Shown in pieces: positions 37,141 through 44,619 of a DNA stretch of 64,000 bases. Location of the stretch: assembly GCA_017937805.1 (NCBI GenBank), contig JAGBCX010000005.1, positions 1 to 64,000 of the forward strand, read 5' to 3'. Below the pieces are notes generated by a model. The model ran no database searches, had not been told where the DNA came from, and saw only the letters and a list, made by a program, of their open reading frames with translations. Positions within the stretch are counted from its first letter, which is position 1, and every line of letters starts with the position of its first letter. This DNA comes from Alistipes sp. GTDB lineage: Bacteria; Bacteroidota; Bacteroidia; Bacteroidales; Rikenellaceae. A program made the translations under genes and the position numbers.

Positions 37141-37227
37141 AATTAGTGAATTTAGTGAATTTTCTCTAAACTCTCTAAACTCCCTAAACTCCTTAAATTC
37201 CTTAATCACCTTTAATTGGCGCACCCT

Positions 37228-37259
37228 CTTGCTCAATCAAAAATAATTTTCTAAATTTG
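37228..37259 (+). promoter_or_regulatory. Promoter of the rod-shaped RNA/LRR unit
   Basis: CTTG (37228-37231), 20 bases, TAAATTTG (37252-37259). It lies inside the islet and directly upstream of the structured RNA region. Confidence 0.75.
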
Positions 37260-37473
37260 TGGTGCAATCCTCGGATTGCGGACATAATTAGTGAAAGTGT
37301 AAGTTTATTCACAGAGAATAAATCTGGTAAATTTAGAAGAGTGAATAGGCAGACAATTTCTTGCGTCATACCCTGCAATGGGGTATAGGCGTGAGGTTGT
37401 TGCTTATTTTATCTTCGAGGCTTACCAGAGCCCATTCTCTTATAATAAGTTTCCAGCACCACGCTTTCTTTTT
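37259..37473 (+). ncRNA. Rod-shaped structured RNA candidate (6S-like or leader RNA)
   Basis: The ends pair as GTGGTGC/GCACCAC (37259-37265 with 37456-37462). Inside, left and right arms pair over a long distance: AGAGAAT/ATTCTCT, TCTGGTAA/TTACCAGA, GAAGA/TCTTC, GAATAGGC/GCTTATTT, CAATTTC/GAGGTTG. They lead to a tip ATACCC-TGCAATG-GGGTAT. A small hairpin GCAATC/GATTGC (37264-37279) lies near the 5' end and competes with the closing stem. T-rich CTTTCTTTTT follows the 3' arm. The layout resembles 6S RNA (ssrS) in length and shape, but its place inside an inserted islet, 38 nt before the LRR gene, also suits a leader RNA. It contains no open frame. Confidence 0.6.
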
Positions 37474-37510
37474 GTATTACTCCATTTGGTGTTGATGGGA
37501 TTAACCTAAT

Positions 37511-38425
37511 ATGAGTTATATGAAAATCGAAAATTATGAGATTCGCTACACTTCATTAAACAATACAGTAATATGGCCACACAATCCTTTGGCATTTGGT
37601 TCGAACATGCGCTCAAACTCATACGAAAATGGAAAAGGAATTATGAGATTTGATGCTCCAGTTACGATAATAGGAGATAGTGCCTTCCGGGATTGTAACC
37701 TGCTGACAAGTATTACTATTCCTGATAGTGTTACTGAGATTAGATGCCATGCTTTCTATAGATGTAGTAAATTATTAGAAGTTTCAGGCGGCTCTAACAT
37801 TTCTTATATTAGAGCTTATGCATTTTCGGGATGTCTGTGTCTAAAGAATTTTAATATACCTGAGAGTGTTACAACAATTGGATATAGCGCTTTTAGTGCG
37901 TGCCATTCCTTGACAAGCATAACTATTCCTGACAAAGTTACTCATATTGAGTACAACACATTTAGTAGTTGTCGCAATTTAACTAATGTAAAGATAGGGA
38001 ATGGTGTTACTCATATATCTCACGAAGCCTTTCTTTTTTGTATGAGTTTAACAAATATTAAGTTTGGTAGTAATCTTACGTCTATTGCAGAGTCTGTCTT
38101 TAAGAATTGTATGCGCCTAAAAAATATAGACATACCAGATAGCGTTAAGGAAATTGGAGAATACGCATTTGAGGGCACAAACTTAACAACTATAACTATA
38201 GGCAAAGGTGTCGACTTCATTGGAAAGCATGTATTTGCATGCAAAAGTCTAGAAAGGATATATTGCAAGTCTTTAAACCCTCCTATGCTCTGGGATTCTG
38301 GGCTTGAAAGGGCATCTGCGAATATTCAAATATATGTACCAGCTAGTGCAATAAGCGTATATAAATCTAATAAAGATTGGGGTAAGTTTGCCAATCATAT
38401 TGTTAGCTATTATATGTATTATTAA
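37511..38425 (+). CDS. BspA-type leucine-rich repeat protein, cytosolic form
   Basis: The 304-residue protein is built of about ten LRR_5 (BspA-type) repeats of roughly 23 residues, with the recurring pattern I-x-x-x-A-F-x-x-C-x-x-L-T-x-I-x-I-P-D-S-V-T (for example GDSAFRDCNLLTSITIPDSV). It has no signal peptide or lipobox, unlike the cell-surface BspA proteins, so it would stay in the cytosol unless the start is wrong. A C-terminal cap ends in YYMYY. The gene is visibly AT-richer than its neighbours (many AAT, ATA and AGT codons), a sign of transfer. It follows the rod-shaped RNA by about 40 nt and probably shares its promoter. An alternative ATG lies three codons downstream. Confidence 0.85.
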   Translation: MSYMKIENYEIRYTSLNNTVIWPHNPLAFGSNMRSNSYENGKGIMRFDAPVTIIGDSAFRDCNLLTSITIPDSVTEIRCHAFYRCSKLLEVSGGSNISYIRAYAFSGCLCLKNFNIPESVTTIGYSAFSACHSLTSITIPDKVTHIEYNTFSSCRNLTNVKIGNGVTHISHEAFLFCMSLTNIKFGSNLTSIAESVFKNCMRLKNIDIPDSVKEIGEYAFEGTNLTTITIGKGVDFIGKHVFACKSLERIYCKSLNPPMLWDSGLERASANIQIYVPASAISVYKSNKDWGKFANHIVSYYMYY

Positions 38426-38493
38426 ATAGAGTCTGATAGCATTTAACAATATATGTTTCCATGATAGATAATAAGTTATACCTTTGAGTACAA

Positions 38494-38519
38494 TATATTA
38501 AAAGTTATATGAAGAAGTA
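38494..38519 (+). repeat. Islet right direct repeat
   Basis: It duplicates the CoA-transferase 3' end (36915-36940) with one C/T change. The frame and a stop codon (TAA at 38518-38520) are preserved, and a terminator follows 29 bases later, as expected for the original gene end. Confidence 0.9.
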
Positions 38520-38548
38520 ATCGGGTTACCGAGACTTATCGTATATGT

Positions 38549-38580
38549 AAAGCCTTCCCATTTTCGGGAAGCCTTTCTTA
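38549..38580. terminator. Terminator between the islet and the GT2 gene
   Basis: Stem AAAG/CTTT with inner CTTCCC/GGGAAG and loop ATTTTC, followed by TCTTATT on the plus strand. It lies at the 3' ends of convergent transcripts. It was probably the original CoA-transferase terminator. Confidence 0.75.
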
Positions 38581-39651
38581 TTATCTGAATATCATTGCAT
38601 GAATTGCAACCATCAGCCGATCCATTGCCAACAACATCTTGCGCAATATCGGAGTATGTCGCCTACCGTGACGTTGCCACCATCGCAACAAATCTATCTT
38701 CAACAGATTATTTACCGGAACACAAAACTCCTCAATACGACACTGTCCAACCAACTGCATAAGACGAACATAGACCATCTCGAAATCCGATTTAGCAAAC
38801 GCCTTGTCGCTCATAACAAGCAGATATTTTCGGAAAACTATCCTGATGCGATCGGCTACAATATTTCTCAGAAATGCTACTCTCGCCACCGAGCGTACCG
38901 ACCTCGAAAACATCACAAAGTAACGAGCCATACCCTCAGTAACGGCAACCAACTGCGCAAGGCTACGCATCTGCACCTTCGTGTCCATCGTCTGCCCCTC
39001 GCGAGCCACATTGTAGCGATAGAGTGGAATATCGGCAAAGGCTATTGTCTTAGCCCTAAACAGCGGATAGAATACCCACTCTTGGTCAGTATACGACACT
39101 CCCTCGCTCTGGCGATACTTCATTTTGCGGAGCAATGCCGTACGATAGCACACCCCATGCATAGTAAAGAATCGTATTGCACCATCGGCAACAACCCTCT
39201 CAACGTCATAGGTCTTGCCATACTCATACACCCGCTTGCCGTATATATTGTACTCTACCCGATGCTCTCTACGACCGCCCACCTCCACAAATGGTGTCAC
39301 AACCATATCCACGCCTTGCACTTTGCGCAGAAATGCAATATACTCCGCTACACGCGAGCCGTCAAAGCAATCATCAGCATCGAGAATCTTGACATACTCG
39401 CCCTCCACCTGCGCCAATGCCGCATTTATGGTCGAGCCATAGTTACCATTCGGCTTATCTATCACTCGCACAGTTTCGGCATACCTATCGGCATATTGTC
39501 GTGCAATACGCAGAGTCTTATCTGTGCTTCCATCATTAACGATAACTATCTCCAACGCGGCTAACGATGGCGTACGAAGCACCGACTCCACGCACTGCGC
39601 GAGATAGGCCTCCATATTGTAGGCAGGAACTATGATTGAGAGTAGTTTCAT
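38581..39651 (-). CDS. Family 2 glycosyltransferase
   Basis: The 356-residue protein starts MKLLSIIVPAYNMEAYLAQCVESVL, the GT-A fold entry of GT2 enzymes. VNDGSTDKT (about 40-48) and KILDADDCFDGS (about 93-104, with the DAD metal-binding triad) follow. YTDQEWVFYPLF near 197-208 is the likely catalytic-base region. The C-terminal 120 residues are basic and helical, suited to membrane association. It transfers a sugar from a nucleotide donor to a glycan or lipid acceptor. It is the last gene of a three-gene unit and overlaps the LicD gene by 4 bases (ATGA), so they are co-translated and probably build one surface structure. Confidence 0.9.
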   Translation of the reverse strand: MKLLSIIVPAYNMEAYLAQCVESVLRTPSLAALEIVIVNDGSTDKTLRIARQYADRYAETVRVIDKPNGNYGSTINAALAQVEGEYVKILDADDCFDGSRVAEYIAFLRKVQGVDMVVTPFVEVGGRREHRVEYNIYGKRVYEYGKTYDVERVVADGAIRFFTMHGVCYRTALLRKMKYRQSEGVSYTDQEWVFYPLFRAKTIAFADIPLYRYNVAREGQTMDTKVQMRSLAQLVAVTEGMARYFVMFSRSVRSVARVAFLRNIVADRIRIVFRKYLLVMSDKAFAKSDFEMVYVRLMQLVGQCRIEEFCVPVNNLLKIDLLRWWQRHGRRHTPILRKMLLAMDRLMVAIHAMIFR

Positions 39652-40493
39652 TGTTCGGAAGTTGTATCGAATGACAATCTGTATGGTGCGTGATTTATCT
39701 GCTCCTCCTCGGGTAGGACAGGTCGTAAATTAGGATAGTGGTGTCGCAGATAGACCTCTATATTTCGCGGAGCCTTCACCATCATACCACCGAACTCCAT
39801 ATCTACCGTATTCTCAATATCGGCGCGAGCGATTTGGTCCTTCGGCATTCGTACGATATTTACGCGCTCGGTATTGCAACGATTGTAACGCCCCAATACG
39901 CTATTCATTTTACGATATATCGCTTTACGCGAGAGCAACGACACTACTACTCGTATTGCCGCACAACTTATCCACGATTTTGGCAGTGGCGCATCTATTT
40001 CACACTCTCCGCAGTGTTTCCACAGCCATATTTCCTTGCCCATAAAGCAATTTATCCAGAACTTCGCCGCAAAGCGATGCAACTTTTCGAGCCAAGCATT
40101 GTCGGGGATTCTATCATACGGGAAGATATCGACAAAAATACCGTGGTGAATATCCATATTACGCCAAATCTCCTCCACGAAAAGCGTATTATTGCGCTTA
40201 ACCTTTGCAAAATAGAACGGAGTATTCGACTCGGTACCAAACCACTCCAAGAAATACTCAGGCGAGAGGTGGGCAGGAGCCTCACGCAAAAATCGTTCGT
40301 AATTCTCGCGCGTCATACCCACATCAATATCATCGTCCCAAGGCACTATGCCCTTGTTATATAGGGCACCTATTGCGGAACCACCCTGAATAAAATAGGG
40401 AATACCACACAATTCACAAACGCGAACAACCTCAGCCAGCGTACGATACAACTCCTTATGGAGCCTTTGCAAATCCTTTTTGGCGTACTTCAT
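39648..40493 (-). CDS. LicD-family phosphotransferase
   Basis: The 281-residue protein has the LicD signature GGSAIGALYNKGIVPWDDDIDVGM (about 37-60), a nucleotidyltransferase-like core with the DDDID metal-binding acids. FFAKVKRNNT-like and HHGIFVDIFPYD blocks follow. LicD proteins move phosphocholine or a similar phospho-alcohol from a CDP-linked donor to a surface glycan. The first gene of the unit encodes a LuxE/PaaK-like acyl-activating protein and the third a GT2. Together they suggest assembly of a decorated surface glycan. No licA/licC-type choline kinase or cytidylyltransferase gene is present here. Confidence 0.9.
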   Translation of the reverse strand: MKYAKKDLQRLHKELYRTLAEVVRVCELCGIPYFIQGGSAIGALYNKGIVPWDDDIDVGMTRENYERFLREAPAHLSPEYFLEWFGTESNTPFYFAKVKRNNTLFVEEIWRNMDIHHGIFVDIFPYDRIPDNAWLEKLHRFAAKFWINCFMGKEIWLWKHCGECEIDAPLPKSWISCAAIRVVVSLLSRKAIYRKMNSVLGRYNRCNTERVNIVRMPKDQIARADIENTVDMEFGGMMVKAPRNIEVYLRHHYPNLRPVLPEEEQINHAPYRLSFDTTSEQ

Positions 40494-40501
40494 ACTCTAC
40501 C

Positions 40502-41467
40502 CTATTGAACCAACAAGTTACATCCTCTGATATCGCTCTGCGAGATACGACCTTCTATGCGAAACGAGCCATCATCATAACGCATACCCATATCCTGAGT
40601 CGCAATAAAGGCACAGGAGTGGCGATTTGCTAAATCTATAATATCCAAACCACCGCGACACCCCACCCCTAAGCGAGCAAATGGATTGTTGACATCTCGC
40701 ACAAGCACCTGCATCCACTTTGGTGTACGGAAAACTCCATCGCCCAAAGAGTAGGCCTGCGACAACAACTCTGCCATACCATACTCCGAATGGATACTAT
40801 TCACGCCAAATGCAGAGCAAAGAATGGCATGTAACTCACTCTTTGGCAACTCCTTACGTCTACCCTTCATTCCGCCGGTCTCCATAACCACAGTGTTCTC
40901 CAACTTCGGCGCATAGTTCTCTGCCAAATCAAGCAGTGCATACGTTACACCAAGCAGAAGTTTCGGGTTTGGATCACGCGACATATCGTTCAACAGCTTC
41001 TCGTAATCGTGAAGATAAAATCCTCCACCTGCACTTGCCTTAATAAGATGCTCAGCCATATAGACCAAAGAGGAGCCTTGGCGTTCGAGATACGATGGCA
41101 ACAGAGCATAAATGCTACATTCGCGTTCGTCAACATAGAAGTGGCGAAAGGCCTCGGTGAAGGCTCGCTCATAGAGGGATAGGTCGGCTACATAGTGGCG
41201 CGACTGCACCATTCCGGTCGTAGCACTCGAAGTGAAGACCATCTCCGCCTCTTGCTCTCCGCAATAGACCTTGTGCGACTTGAATATTTCGATTGGCAAC
41301 ATCGGAATATCCTCCACATGTTGCACCTCGCATGGTTTCACGCCAAGCAATCGAACATACTCGGCATAAGGCGCACAATGTTCCGCCTGAAATCTAAACA
41401 GACGCAACGCCTCGCGCTCAAACTCCTCTTGCGAGCATATCTTGAATATATCGTCGTACTTGGTCAT
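40502..41467 (-). CDS. LuxE/PaaK-like acyl-protein synthetase family protein
   Basis: The 321-residue protein resembles the acyl-protein synthetase LuxE and phenylacetate-CoA ligase-like (ANL superfamily) proteins. It has VFTSSATTGMVQSRHYV (about 78-94), the phosphate-binding loop SSATTG, then METGGMKGRRKEL and IHSEYGMAELLSQAY (about 215-240), the adenylate-forming YGMAE-type motif. It probably activates a carboxylic acid as an acyl-adenylate. The C-terminal lysine domain of larger ANL enzymes is not seen, as in LuxE. It opens the LicD-GT2 unit and may provide an acyl or amino-acid group for the same surface polymer. The -7 promoter element lies only 5 bases before the ATG, so the mRNA may be nearly leaderless. 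Confidence 0.8.
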   Translation of the reverse strand: MTKYDDIFKICSQEEFEREALRLFRFQAEHCAPYAEYVRLLGVKPCEVQHVEDIPMLPIEIFKSHKVYCGEQEAEMVFTSSATTGMVQSRHYVADLSLYERAFTEAFRHFYVDERECSIYALLPSYLERQGSSLVYMAEHLIKASAGGGFYLHDYEKLLNDMSRDPNPKLLLGVTYALLDLAENYAPKLENTVVMETGGMKGRRKELPKSELHAILCSAFGVNSIHSEYGMAELLSQAYSLGDGVFRTPKWMQVLVRDVNNPFARLGVGCRGGLDIIDLANRHSCAFIATQDMGMRYDDGSFRIEGRISQSDIRGCNLLVQ

Positions 41468-41471
41468 ATAA

Positions 41472-41479
41472 CAAAGATA
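41472..41479 (-). promoter_or_regulatory. -7 element with almost no leader
   Basis: TATCTTTG on the minus strand ends 4 bases before the ATG (41467). The predicted start site falls at or within a few bases of the start codon. No -33 TTTG is visible. Confidence 0.55.
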
Positions 41480-41550
41480 AGGAAATAAAATGGAAAATAA
41501 AAAATCTTGGAGATAAATGTGTTCATCGGGCCAAATTCACCGAAAAACAA

Positions 41551-41583
41551 AAAGGGTATCGAGATGATTTCTCAATACCCTTT
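41551..41583 (-). terminator. Terminator of the SusC/SusD operon
   Basis: Stem AAAGGGTAT/ATACCCTTT with inner GAGA/TCTC (41551-41583), then a T-rich stretch on the minus strand. It lies 22 bases past the last gene of the eight-gene operon. Confidence 0.85.
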
Positions 41584-41604
41584 GAATATCTATCGTATCC
41601 GATA

Positions 41605-42303
41605 CTAAATCGTCTGTCTTGGATCGCTCGCCTGACGAATCGAGAGTTTCAAGACCTGCTGCTCGTTCCAACCATCGATATACGATATCTGGAAATTGAC
41701 GATACGAGGTTGCAACTGATTATTTTGAGATACAGTCAGAGTCACCACGTTGTTCTCAATATGGAAATTGGTGATTACACTCGGATCCGGAGTCCAAGCC
41801 TTAAGTTGCGATGACAGCACGTCTGTACGCAAACGGAACGAGTAGTCACCTCCGGTCCAATCAACCTCCATACGAGGAACTCCTGTCTCCTCTGAGAACA
41901 GATGCTTCGATGTCTCATGGATTTCAAGTGCCTCATCGAAACGTCCCTTCTGCTTAATCACAACAGTATCGGTACGTGTCTCTGCAGCAACAACAACTTG
42001 AGCTGCTCGCTTGTCGTTATTATTCTGCAAATACTTGAATTTAAGCACACTGTTGCCAGAACCTGGACGAGATGTAACGTCAGTATCGGCAAACGACAAC
42101 CACTCTTGTCCCGAAACGATTGAAGCTGTGTAATCCACATTCGAAACAACACTAACGGCAAAATTACCCTCGGTACTTTCGCAAACTACCTCATTAGCGT
42201 AGATACCCAACGAAACAATAGGCACATACTCAGGATAGTATGGCGAGGAGCACGACACAACAAATGTCGCAGCTGCCAATATTAATACATATATCTTTTT
42301 CAT
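41605..42303 (-). CDS. BACON-domain surface lipoprotein, operon gene 8
   Basis: The 232-residue lipoprotein has a lipobox at Cys18 (ATFVVSC). A BACON domain (about 30-120) has the usual pattern NVDYTASIVSGQEWLSF followed by VVVAAETRTDTVVIKQKG. A second, less typical beta domain (about 125-230) ends QVLKLSIRQAS. BACON domains are found in Bacteroidota surface proteins tied to SusCD loci and are thought to bind glycan or mucin or to act as spacers. It is the last gene of the operon, 11 bases after the preceding gene, with the terminator immediately downstream. Confidence 0.85.
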   Translation of the reverse strand: MKKIYVLILAAATFVVSCSSPYYPEYVPIVSLGIYANEVVCESTEGNFAVSVVSNVDYTASIVSGQEWLSFADTDVTSRPGSGNSVLKFKYLQNNNDKRAAQVVVAAETRTDTVVIKQKGRFDEALEIHETSKHLFSEETGVPRMEVDWTGGDYSFRLRTDVLSSQLKAWTPDPSVITNFHIENNVVTLTVSQNNQLQPRIVNFQISYIDGWNEQQVLKLSIRQASDPRQTI

Positions 42304-42314
42304 ACCTCTAAATA

Positions 42315-42824
42315 CTATTTACTTTGTCGGATATTCATTACACAAGTCTCTCCTGTATCCAGGCGACGAACATAGAATGTTGCGTAACGCACGGTAGTCT
42401 GGTTGTTGTTAAACTGCAATGGCAGATAAACCGAACCCGAACCTCTAACCTTACAGAACTTATCTGTTCCTTTGAACTTCTCAACACCCTCTACGATATA
42501 GGTTTTGTCGGTAATAACATTACCCATCTCGTCCTTGAGAGGTTTTCCGTCAGCACCTTTTCGAGCTGTCAAATAGTGATCATTCAACCAACACCATGCT
42601 GAACCATTTTCGGTCTCCAAGGTAGCCTCCCACGAACCTGTCGAGGTGATGTTAATATAGTGGAAGTTACCCGGAATCTCATCTGGGTGAGCAGATGCAG
42701 TCGATGCTAATGCCAATGTTCTATTTGTCAATGACAGCGAGATAGTTGGCTCAAACGGCTTAACACACGATGTTACGACTGCAGCCGTAAAAAACACCGA
42801 TAATATAACTAATATCTTCTTCAT
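42315..42824 (-). CDS. Surface lipoprotein, operon gene 7
   Basis: The 169-residue lipoprotein has a lipobox at Cys20 (AAVVTSC). The mature part is beta-rich, with SLTNRTLALASTAS, INITSTGSWEATLETENGSAWCWL and a final strand ATFYVRRLDTGETCVMNIRQ. The endings GSWEATL and V-M-N-I-R-Q resemble one BACON-like repeat, but the match is weaker than in gene 8. Its ATG overlaps the TAA of susD by one base (TAATG), so translation is coupled. It is probably an auxiliary surface binding protein of this uptake system. Confidence 0.75.
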   Translation of the reverse strand: MKKILVILSVFFTAAVVTSCVKPFEPTISLSLTNRTLALASTASAHPDEIPGNFHYINITSTGSWEATLETENGSAWCWLNDHYLTARKGADGKPLKDEMGNVITDKTYIVEGVEKFKGTDKFCKVRGSGSVYLPLQFNNNQTTVRYATFYVRRLDTGETCVMNIRQSK

Positions 42825-44617
42825 TACAATCCGTATTTATCGTATTCTTTATTATCCAAATTATAGTTTGACAGAACTACCTGCACGTCAGGAATTGGAT
42901 AGTACTCACGGCATGGGCCTGCCAATACATTCTGTCGGAATACATCATATGTTGCATGTTTTGCAATTTGATCATGCCATATACCCCAACGAACAAGATT
43001 GTGACGACGAGTGAACTCTCCGAACAACTCACGAGCCGACTCCTCCTGCAACTCCTGCATAAAGAGTTTCTCGTCTGCGTGTCCGCCACTCAAAATCTCG
43101 AATCCTGCACGCTTCTTAGATGCATTCAAATAAGCAAAGGCTGCGTTCCAGTTACCTACACGCATGTTAGCCTCAGCCAAATCGAGAACGACATGAGCAA
43201 AGCGGAAGATCTTCAAGTTGTTAGAGTCCTGAGTATAGACCATGCCCGGACACCAGAACTTATCTCCCAAGTGTGGCTCACCGGTAACAACATTCTTCAA
43301 CTTATCGAATAGATGCATACCCGGCTCCTCTGTCATATCGACCTTGTTATCAACAGGATTAACGCGTCTGCCCTTGTAGCACCATGCTAACCAGCCACCG
43401 CCACCTTCAACCTCGTGAATACCCTCTGTACCAATCTTGGTAGCATCGTATACCGAACGGCGCTTATCGCTTGAATTGTAAGGCATCAATCCCTTCGCAA
43501 CAGGGTTTCCCTGATAGTCGGTATACGAAGTATAATAGTACATATACTTAGTAGGCTTATACTGAGCTGTTACTCGAGCATTGTCACCCAATTCAGGAAT
43601 ACTGATTCCGTCATATATATCACTTCGTATAGACATATCAATGCTCTCGTCCTCCACCAATGCATCGTCATCTGCACCACCCTCTGACGTATTTGTCTTA
43701 CGAGATGGCATACAACGTGTTGCAAGACCTTGAGTTAATTTGAAACCATAATCTTTCGCGTAAGAAGGTATCTCGAAGATAGACTCCGCTGTATAACGAT
43801 TACGGAACATTACGTCCTTAATAGAATATGCCATAAGTGCGTCCTCTGGGTGGTACTCGGTTTGACCGGTCTCGATATTGGTTGTAGTCGCATGTGAAGC
43901 ATAAACGTCCTCAATAGGCTTGAAGAACTTGATAGCCAAATCAAAACGATTGTTCCACATAGCCAACTTACCACCGATAACACAACCTACCATCATACCG
44001 ATACGATACTCGTTTGCCGGATCGTATGTCTTAATCTTTGGCAAAGCCTGCTTCTGAAGCAACCACTCGTCCAACTGCTCCATCAATTGCGTACGAAGCT
44101 CTGTTGCCGACATACGAGGTAACTGCGAAATACGCTCGTTGTTTGCATCGGTAACCTCCTCGAAATAGTAAGGAACATTTCCGAAGTTGATGGTCAAAAT
44201 GTAGTAGTAGAATGCTCGCAAGATAACACACTCCGCAAACATTGGAGCCTTCTCTTCATCAGTAAGTGGCGCACGCTCCAATGCTGCATACATAGCATTA
44301 CAACGCATTACACCAAGATAGCACTGATTCCAGATAGTACTACCGAAACGAGGCTGTGCCTGTGTGTAGTTCGCACATGCATCGTACCATGAGGTACTCT
44401 TATAGTAGATTAAGTCTGCCGCTGCCTCACAAACCTCAAAGTAGTCGGCATTCGCATAGATACTTCTTAACGGAATATAGCAACCATTAAGACCTGTCAT
44501 GCACTGTGGTACGGTTTGATAGTATGTCGATGGATCCGAGTTGGAAAAGACCTTCTCCTCGATAGTACAACCAACAAGTGCAATTGCTGAAAGTAGTATT
44601 AAAAATATCTTCTTCAT
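42824..44617 (-). CDS. SusD/RagB-type surface lipoprotein
   Basis: The 597-residue lipoprotein has a lipobox at Cys17 (SAIALVGC). It has the SusD layout: N-terminal TPR-like helices (about 40-200, NQCYLGVMRCNAMYAALERAPLTDEEKAPMFAECVILRAFYYYIL), a ligand-binding central region, and a C-terminal RagB/SusD block VLDLAEANMRVGNWNAAFAYLNASKKRAGF. The last helices contain ESARELFGEFTRRHNLVRWG, the classic SusD REL-E-x-x-R-x-x-DLVRWG motif. SusD closes the lid over the SusC channel and captures the ligand. It starts 2 bases after susC and overlaps the next gene by one base. The ligand is unknown. Confidence 0.95.
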   Translation of the reverse strand: MKKIFLILLSAIALVGCTIEEKVFSNSDPSTYYQTVPQCMTGLNGCYIPLRSIYANADYFEVCEAAADLIYYKSTSWYDACANYTQAQPRFGSTIWNQCYLGVMRCNAMYAALERAPLTDEEKAPMFAECVILRAFYYYILTINFGNVPYYFEEVTDANNERISQLPRMSATELRTQLMEQLDEWLLQKQALPKIKTYDPANEYRIGMMVGCVIGGKLAMWNNRFDLAIKFFKPIEDVYASHATTTNIETGQTEYHPEDALMAYSIKDVMFRNRYTAESIFEIPSYAKDYGFKLTQGLATRCMPSRKTNTSEGGADDDALVEDESIDMSIRSDIYDGISIPELGDNARVTAQYKPTKYMYYYTSYTDYQGNPVAKGLMPYNSSDKRRSVYDATKIGTEGIHEVEGGGGWLAWCYKGRRVNPVDNKVDMTEEPGMHLFDKLKNVVTGEPHLGDKFWCPGMVYTQDSNNLKIFRFAHVVLDLAEANMRVGNWNAAFAYLNASKKRAGFEILSGGHADEKLFMQELQEESARELFGEFTRRHNLVRWGIWHDQIAKHATYDVFRQNVLAGPCREYYPIPDVQVVLSNYNLDNKEYDKYGL

Positions 44618-44619
44618 AA

